Below, piece after piece: positions 57,429 to 64,000 of a stretch of 64,000 bases of DNA; the first letter of the stretch is position 1; every line of letters begins with the position of its first letter. This DNA is from Pestalotiopsis fici W106-1 (lineage: Eukaryota > Ascomycota > Sordariomycetes > Amphisphaeriales > Sporocadaceae): positions 3,829,606 through 3,893,605 of the forward strand of contig NW_006917096.1 in the NCBI RefSeq assembly GCF_000516985.1, given 5' to 3'. Below the pieces are notes generated by a model. The model saw only the letters and a list, made by a program, of their open reading frames with translations. It did no database searches and was not told the origin of the DNA. The position numbers were made by a program, and so were the translations under genes.

Positions 57429-58351
57429 GTCGATGGGATGCATGCCGAGATGCATGCTGGCAAGTTGTATAGGCAGACCTTGACAGAATATAACCACCTG
57501 TCCAGTTTGACAATGCACTGGAAGATGCTGCCGATTTATACTCCCCCCCCCCCCCCCCCCTCCTTCAACGTCATTCTCAATGTCCCTGATTCTTACGACT
57601 CTCGACGCTCACAGCCTGCCTGGTACCATGGTGCCTGTTCCATTTACCAAAACACAAATGTAGTACAGCAGACAAGTGAGAGAGACACTCTCATTCTGCA
57701 AGTATTGGCAGAGCTGTAACGTCAGATTGGAATCCAGGGGCAGGGACTCGTATATCTTATACCTTTTACTCAGCCTTCGCAGCGCACGAGCTGAGACGTG
57801 TGCATCATGATAGATTTCCTACTGGGCAGTGACAGAACGATTCCATTGTCAGCCATACCTCGCGAACCGAGAAATTGGTTGGAATACAGTCCGACATGCT
57901 GTCCTTTCTGTTGCGAGTACAGTCTTAGTCGTGGTCTAATTGCATCAAGTTGATCAAACACAAGGAACGGAACTGCCGCGGGCTTCGCGAGCAACGAATG
58001 GGCAAAACAGCCCACAACAGTTGTCCCCGAGAAGGAAGTTGACATATCCGAAAAAAGAAAAAGGGGCGTCCTGATGTATCGAGACGGCCGAGTCCATGAA
58101 CTCAAGGTACTGTTTCGAGGTCATACGGCCTTTTCTTATATTCTTCTTCTCCATATCCTAGACAAAGTATTCCGAAACTTAATCGTCAAAAATTTCGACA
58201 ATCTCCCACATAGCTCGAAAAACAAAAAGAGGGATGATAAGAAATAGAGACATCCGAGCATAGATCAGAGAAGGAATCGTCCAAACAAACCCGGTGTCGC
58301 GCCAAAATCCGTGCGACACTATGTCCTTACAAGAAGAGAAAACACAATCCC
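57429..58351. other. Intergenic with poly-C run
   Basis: Contains an 18-C homopolymer (57543-57560) close upstream of the small secreted gene. No gene recognised; the open frame at 57770-58105 (-) has no family features. Confidence 0.45.
57543..57560. repeat. Poly-C homopolymer (18 C)
   Basis: Directly visible; lies about 115 bases upstream of the small secreted protein start, in its likely promoter. Confidence 0.85.
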
Positions 58352-60033
58352 TCACAGCTCCTCTCCAACACGCAGTCCGCTGCCACCGACCCAGCCCTCG
58401 CGCTCGTAGTACCGGAAAACTAGCTCGTAATCCTCAAAGTCATGGACAATGCGATCAATGCGGCGGTATCCCTTGATACTCTCTACACGCTTGCCGCGGC
58501 TCGTGCCAGTCGAGGTGTCGCCACTCGCTCCCTTGGCTTCAAACAGGGTGATGCTGAAATGTCCCGGCTTGAAGATGCCAACCACCTGCTCAATGACTTC
58601 CGAGGTTTCGCGACCATTCTGACCGCCCGGCACATTGGTCTCAAAAGACGCGTAGGAACACTGCGGCTCAGGGGTCACGTGAACGGTAAAGTAGTGGGTA
58701 GACTTCTCACTGCCCTCCTCTGGGGGCGCAGGGACAACTCCGTTTGCAGAGAAACCGCACGGATTGAACATGTAGGCGTCGATACGAGCGTCAGGGTACT
58801 TGGACGTTGGGTAGACATCTGAGAGACCGCAACAATCCGAGACCACTGTACCAAGCGCGTGACCCTCGGTCGTGAGACTCAATTGATCGATCTCGGACAG
58901 AGGTGTGTTTGCGCCAGGTTGGTCCGACTCGCTCGCCACGCTTGTGTCATCGAATGTTTCATCAGAGAGACTTTCAACCGTGCTGGTAGTCTGGATTGTA
59001 CAGGTGCTACCTGATAAGTCGCCAAGGCTGTCCACAGCATTGCGACGGGCCTCCTCAACCTGCAAAGGCAACTTGGCACACGCGACCGCACTCGCGCGCT
59101 CCAGGTAGAACTGCTTTGCATTTTCGGGGTCCAAATCAGTCATGAGAATCTCCAAGGTCTCATCGTTGCTCTCGGCAGCACCGTTAAAGGCCGAGGCAAG
59201 CCCGGTAGGTATCTTCCATTGAGCACTTGACGCGGTAGCACCAGTGGGAGTTCGCTCCTCATCAGGGGTGCGCGGCGGCGTCAGGGAAGCCTGAGGAGAC
59301 GTGATATACAGGTACCAATGGTCCCCATTCATCTTGCCCACCATGTAGGCGCTCCCGTGCTCAAACATGTCGTCCAAGAACTTGATCTCCTGACCCCAGC
59401 TTCGGTGAGGAAGTGGCTGCTTTTCGGGGTACAAAAAGTTCTTGCGGCTGTAGAAGACCCGGTACGGAGTCGCAGCAACATGTTCATCCTCGAGAGATTT
59501 AACGTTGTGGAAGGGAAAGCCAGCTTCGCGAGCAGCAATGCGAAGAAGGTGCTTCAAACCCCACAGTAGGGTTGTGGTGCCACAGGTCTTCAGAATCAGC
59601 TTGTGAGGGAAGACGAACATGCTGGACTCGGAGAGAAGATAGGCATCAATATGCTCCGAGTTGACAACAGAGAGGACCTTGCAGTGGACCTCGTCAAGCA
59701 TGGGTACCCAGGTCTCAGCGGCTACAGCCTTCAAGCCCTCCGGCTTGGCTCCGGCCGGGAGGGCATCTGCGCTGGGGGCAAACCAAACTTCAAGGAGCTT
59801 CTCTGGGCCTGGGGTATATGTTAGCATCGTGGACAAGGGAGCAGGCAACACTCTTTCTTTCTTTTTTTCCGTCTTTATTCCCTCGGTGTTGGGAAAAGTG
59901 GTTTCGCTGGCTACATACCTTCAAAGGCATTGCTCGAATCTAGATCAGCGGCGACATCGTGATTGATGGTCAGCTGAGGAATATCCTCGGATGGGGCGAT
60001 GGACTCGTTGGAGGGGTGTTCGAGGTCGACCAT
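58352..60033 (-). CDS. spe2: S-adenosylmethionine decarboxylase proenzyme
   Basis: Exons 60033-59919 and 59808-58352 (intron GTATGT...CAG, 110 nt; join G|GC), 523 residues. The enzyme makes decarboxylated AdoMet, the aminopropyl donor for spermidine. It is a pyruvoyl enzyme formed by self-cleavage: LLSESSMFVFPHK contains the site, with cleavage expected between Glu99 and Ser100. GPEKLLEVWF, LILKTCGTTTLL, MNGDHWYLYIT, GLSDVYPTSKYPDARIDAYMFNPCGFSANG and HYFTVHVTPEPQCSYASFETN are family blocks. Two Ser/Thr/Asp-rich insertions (around 235-255 and 325-365) make it longer than the animal enzyme. ATG 60033 is the first in frame. Confidence 0.96.
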
Positions 60034-60668
60034 CTCCGTGCTGAAGCTTGCCCAGTAGCGAGGCAGCAGCTCTCTTTCTTCTGTGGTCTCTGAGGATCGT
60101 CCGGCGAGGAACTGAACTGCAGCTGTGTGACTGCAGGTGATACAGTGAGCTACCGCGGAGCACTGACTGCCGCTCAAACGAACCTTGCGGTGTTCGTTTG
60201 AGGAGTAGGCCCACAGGTCAGGTGGGAGCTTGTAGATGCTGGCGACGCCAGCTGCAATGGGTAGATATAAGGGTTCAACGTCTCACGTATGGGACGTTAG
60301 GGAGGTCGGCCACGCGGCAGGAGGATGAGGACCTGTGACGAAGGAATGGTGGCTATTCTCGGGTGCCTTGCTCTGGGCAGATATACCGATACCTGTGGTG
60401 GAGTATCGGGGGTCGGGTGAAGGGTAGATGCTGTATCTACAATGGTTGCGCGCGACAACAAGAGCGGTTGTTTAGACTGATTGCTATTTGTAGTGGTATT
60501 ATCGAGGCCTTTTATGGTAGGAGGAATTAGTTAGATACTCAAAGACAATAGTAGCGTCTTGTGGGTTCGAGGAAGACGAGATAGATATACGTGGATCGAG
60601 TCGATCCTATATATATGTGTGTACGTGTGCGTGTTTCTGTGTGGAGGAAGGGGAATCGACGATTAGGT
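60034..60668 (-). promoter_or_regulatory. AUG-free stretch upstream of AdoMetDC, probable long 5' leader
   Basis: On the minus strand there is no ATG between the AdoMetDC start and position 60669, 635 bases, where about ten would be expected by chance. This suggests a long leader kept free of upstream starts. Its 5' end is marked by the small open frame at 60668-60742. Transcript evidence is lacking. Confidence 0.5.
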
Positions 60669-60742
60669 CATTGGGTATGGACAATGTATACACACTTGGC
60701 TGGCTTGGAGAAGAGGAAGCGTAGCAAGACTGCTGGGTTCAT
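60668..60742 (-). other. Candidate 24-codon upstream ORF of AdoMetDC
   Basis: ATG at 60742, stop TGA at 60670-60668, 24 codons (MNPAVLLRFLFSKPAKCVYI...). A second ATG overlaps its stop (ATGACCTAA, 60671). Animal and plant AdoMetDC mRNAs are controlled by small uORFs; whether this one is transcribed or matters is inference. Confidence 0.3.
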
Positions 60743-62690
60743 GGAAAGCCTCTGAAGGGATCCGGGTAGAACACACGAGAAGTTAGCTTCTTCCTGGAGG
60801 TTGACACCAGCGAAAGTCGTGATGCTCCCCGCTTGGTCAAGAAATTTTTTTGTCCCTGCTGACTGGGGCTAGTAGTTTATGTTATTGTTGACTGGGCTGG
60901 GAGAAGAGAGAAGAAATGTCAAGGTGTAGGTAGCTAGGCAAAATGACTGGCAGGACGAATCAGAAGATCCGACTCATCAGCCAGGCGGGTATTTGCTCTC
61001 GATGGGCCCAGAGTAATAAGTAGGTATCCGGAGAATTTTTTTTTAGTTTTTTTTATTTGGGCTCTCTTGTATTATTATTCCTGTGCGAGATTTCTGAGCA
61101 GCAGACGAGGGGAGCAGTTGGGAAGTAAACAGCCAAGACAGTAAAACAACAGGTCCGCCTAGTGAGAAAACCAGCAGAGCCCAGGGCAGAGACCGCAGTT
61201 CCAGAGCCTTTTCCTTAATGTATTTTCCACAAGTGGATTTGTGAGGTCACTACAAGCCAAAAAGTGGGGTGGGTCGGGTTGCTTTGGGCGCGAACAGAGA
61301 AGGAGGGAAGGAGGGGGGAAAAAAAATTGTTCGCCGAGGGGTAAATATCAGGCGCGATTGACAGATACCAAACCATGGACCAGACCCCAGTCCATGTAAG
61401 TAGGTACTCTAAATATGTAACTCGTACCTATAGGTACACCCGCTATACTACATGTATTTAGTGTAATGTTTCTGCAGGTTCCCACTCATATCTCTCTCTC
61501 TCTACCTATCTACTTATAATGATCACCGTCTTTGCAATGTTACAAATGTAAACTAAGTCCAGTATGTGGCCGTTGGAAGGAGAAAACATGCATCACATAT
61601 GATGTCGTCAAACCATTCAATGCTGCGTGGGATTTTAAGCAAACAAACATTGTCTCGTATGAGTCAAAAAGAGCTTATTACGTCGTTGCTCGTCAGAAAC
61701 CCAACGTTAACGCATGCATGCAAAACTCTGCAGCCATCTGCAAGCCGCACATGCAATCCTCCCGTTCCGTGTTGCGTGGTTCTTTTCGGTCTAAACGGCC
61801 TACTTAACTGTATATTTTGGCAGCGGTTCGGGTTGGGCCGGCTACACATGTCTCTCCATGGTACATAATTCTAGTAACCTACCTCCTACCTACATACACA
61901 AGCAGTATGTATGAGCGCTTATCTGGCGGGGGTCGTGTCAGGAGTCACGGGTAGCACGTTTTACATGAATTGTGTACGACTTCGTATGTCATGTTGTATA
62001 TTGGTGCAAATCATGGCTGCTACCCCTTGTAGCACGCCATGAGATGATTGATAGTAGCATGTTCACGACTGAATAATATCAACTGGTTCTCTCAAGCAGT
62101 AACTTTGCTGGCACCAATCTATCATATTGCTGGACGTGGCCATCCGGTCAAACGTCACCACCTACACATGGCCACCATCTGGTGCAGCATCAGTCCAGAC
62201 TGCTTGGGCCGTGATTTGGCTCATATCACGCCCACGGTGACACCCGCTTGGCCCCTAGCCGCTAGCTCTCGAATTCGGAGGCAGGATTGTTGACGGACCA
62301 CCAAGCTAGAGAGACCTTCAATGCTACCTGCCCATGGAAGAAAACGAATTTGCAGAATCGAGCGGCCCGCCTACCCAGTTTTGATGCTCACACGTCCCTT
62401 ATTGGCCCAGTAAATCATTGCCCCAAAGGAACGATAATCGGCGATGGCTCCGCATCACTTTGAAGTTCCGACGCATCGAGGGATGTGAATATGTAGGACA
62501 ACTTTGTCGCCGTCTCTCTTCTCGAACCCAACAATACACTGAGCAGGCGCCTATCTTAGGTGTGGCCACGCCGCAGCTGGCCGATATGAGCAGATTTCCA
62601 GGTGGTCGGTGATGCGTATAGTTTGCCGTATAATCATGACTTGTCCAAATACCACCCCTTAAACCCACGATACCAGTAGGATCTTCCCCA
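60743..62690. other. 2-kb gene-poor region
   Basis: Further AdoMetDC upstream sequence, T-runs near 61036-61055, a CT repeat near 61492-61502 and several TAGGTA motifs. Open frames at 61532-61868 overlap in different frames and show no family features. Cfd1 3' flank at the right end. Confidence 0.45.
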
Positions 62691-63706
62691 TCAGCCAATC
62701 GCCGTGATCATGTCACGGGTGATCTTCCGAAAGATAGGCTCCAATGAGCAGTTGCGATATTTCTCAGCCAGCAAGGAAGCATCCTTTGTAGCAGGTCCGT
62801 CGGCATGCTGCCCAGAGCCGTGCGAGAAGTCTTGGCCATTAATCAAAGTGCCCTGCGGATAAGTAGGAGTGGTCCCGGTCTCGATCAGCATGACAAACTG
62901 AGGATCAATAGGCACGGCGTCTAGAAACCGAACACTAAACTCCTGCGCCATGACCTGTCCACCTCCTTTGCTGAAAATGTTGGTACATTCGGCGCAGTTG
63001 GGGCACACGAATCCGGCCATATTCTCAACGACACCAATGACAGGAATGCCCGTCTTGGAACAGAAATTCAGCTCTTTTCTCACGTCTGCCGTGGCCACAG
63101 CTTGGGGCGTAGTCACGACGACCGCACCCGCCACTTGACCGGGCTTTGCATCCTTGAGCAGGGTTTCTGCGAGCGATATGTGTTCATCAGAGGTGCCTGG
63201 GGGCGTGTCAATGAGCAGGTAGTCAACGTCGCCCCACAGGACATCGGACAAGAACTGCCGGACCATGGCTGTCTTCTTGGGGCCGCGCCAAACCACAGCA
63301 TCGCCACGCCCACGGAGGAGAAAGCCCAGGCTCATACATCTCAGTTCTCCCACCCCCGCGTCCGGGTTCGATTCATGGACCGGCACCGGCAGCCAGCCCC
63401 CCGGAGCTTGTGTAACCTTTGCGTCCTCGATATTGAACATGCGCGGCATGGAAGGTCCCGTCAGGTCAACGTCAAGGACACCGACCGAGTGACCAGCCAG
63501 CGACAGCGATAATGCTAGCTGGGTCGTGACTGATGATTTCCCAACACCACCCTTGCCCGAAAGCACCTGTGCGATCCATTGGTCAGCAATGATCCTACTC
63601 TCCCTTCTCAGACACGTTGGCGACGGCGGAAGGAAGCGGAGAACGAGGAGGAGGCTGAGGAGGCGCAACATACCAGAACAATGTGCTTGACCTGTGCCAG
63701 AGACAT
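62691..63706 (-). CDS. cfd1: Cytosolic Fe-S cluster assembly ATPase Cfd1
   Basis: Exons 63706-63674 and 63566-62691 (intron GTATGT...CAG, 107 nt, phase 0), 302 residues. Cfd1 forms with Nbp35 the scaffold of the cytosolic iron-sulfur assembly pathway. The first exon codes only [11 protein letters not shown]. The deviant Walker A is [10 protein letters not shown] (residues 14-23); [15 protein letters not shown] and [13 protein letters not shown] are Mrp/NBP35 signatures, and [13 protein letters not shown] holds the cluster-binding CxxC (Cys199 and Cys202). There is no N-terminal four-cysteine motif, which separates Cfd1 (NUBP2) from Nbp35. Confidence 0.95.
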
Positions 63707-64000
63707 GATGGCGTTATTGTTTTGTTGTCGTTGTGGCTCAGGAGATTGGGTTTGCAAACCGTGTATAGGTTACCAAACTTCACATCCCGCTCAGATGAGA
63801 TTGTTGGTGCGATTCATTATCTTTGTAAAAGCAGGGCACAGGATGAATGAAGGCGGGTGATGTTACCGGGCGGGCCGTTCATCGGCGACGACGGTCAATT
63901 TATCAGCATTTTAGTCACAGCGGATTGGCTAATTCCCTGGGTGTGCCGTACGGATCTCTCCTGTGGTACCTAGGTACGGTAGGTACGCAATATACACTAA
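63707..64000. other. Cfd1 upstream region
   Basis: Promoter side of Cfd1; ends in GGTACCTAGGTACGGTAGGTACG (63966-63988), one of the recurrent TACCTAGGTA motifs. No gene seen. Confidence 0.5.

Overview
The window looks like nuclear DNA of a filamentous ascomycete, most likely a sordariomycete of the Hypocreales type. The signs are 25 recognisable protein genes on both strands, short introns (mostly 50-120 nt) with GTAAGT/GTATGT-like donors and CAG/TAG acceptors, CT-rich leaders, no operons, and protein families typical of Pezizomycotina. Short TACCTAGGTA-type motifs are scattered through the non-coding DNA. A run of 100 N at 55608-55707 marks an assembly gap. I found no rRNA, convincing tRNA, transposon or CRISPR array. 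Species is not determinable by eye.

Layout. 0.6-4.4 kb: a bacterial-type periplasmic-binding-fold protein, a mitochondrial membrane protein, nucleoside diphosphate kinase. 6.0-13.7 kb: glucosidase II alpha (GH31), a TesB-type thioesterase, a derlin. 14.0-24.7 kb: two members of a 12-cysteine single-pass membrane family around an N-terminal amidase (Nta1). 25.6-35.7 kb: Cbf5 pseudouridine synthase, a secreted GH43 enzyme, the third 12-cysteine paralogue. 36.3-42.7 kb: ArgJ, RFC subunit 4, a small mitochondrial protein, a mitochondrial carrier. 44.4-50.6 kb: a GFA/CENP-V protein, ORC2, Gep4 phosphatase, a SANT-like protein. 51.5-54.0 kb: CutC and a GH18 chitinase carrying a CBM18. 56.7-63.7 kb: a small secreted six-cysteine protein spread over three short exons, S-adenosylmethionine decarboxylase, and the Fe-S scaffold ATPase Cfd1.

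Most genes are single-copy housekeeping functions: ER quality control (GH31, derlin), DNA replication (ORC2, RFC4), ribosome biogenesis (Cbf5), arginine and polyamine synthesis (ArgJ, AdoMetDC), cardiolipin synthesis (Gep4), Fe-S assembly (Cfd1). They do not form a cluster with one task. The secreted or surface genes (GH43, chitinase, small cysteine protein, three 12-cysteine receptors) are interspersed, usually beside 2-4 kb gene-poor stretches.

The most promising observations are: the three dispersed paralogues with an exactly conserved 12-cysteine ectodomain plus proline-rich cytoplasmic tail; the hidden small secreted cysteine protein; a 635-nt AUG-free leader upstream of AdoMetDC; and a long in-frame, membrane-anchor-containing extension upstream of NDK. 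Exon boundaries were derived by hand from splice consensus, reading-frame phase and family similarity; none has transcript support here.
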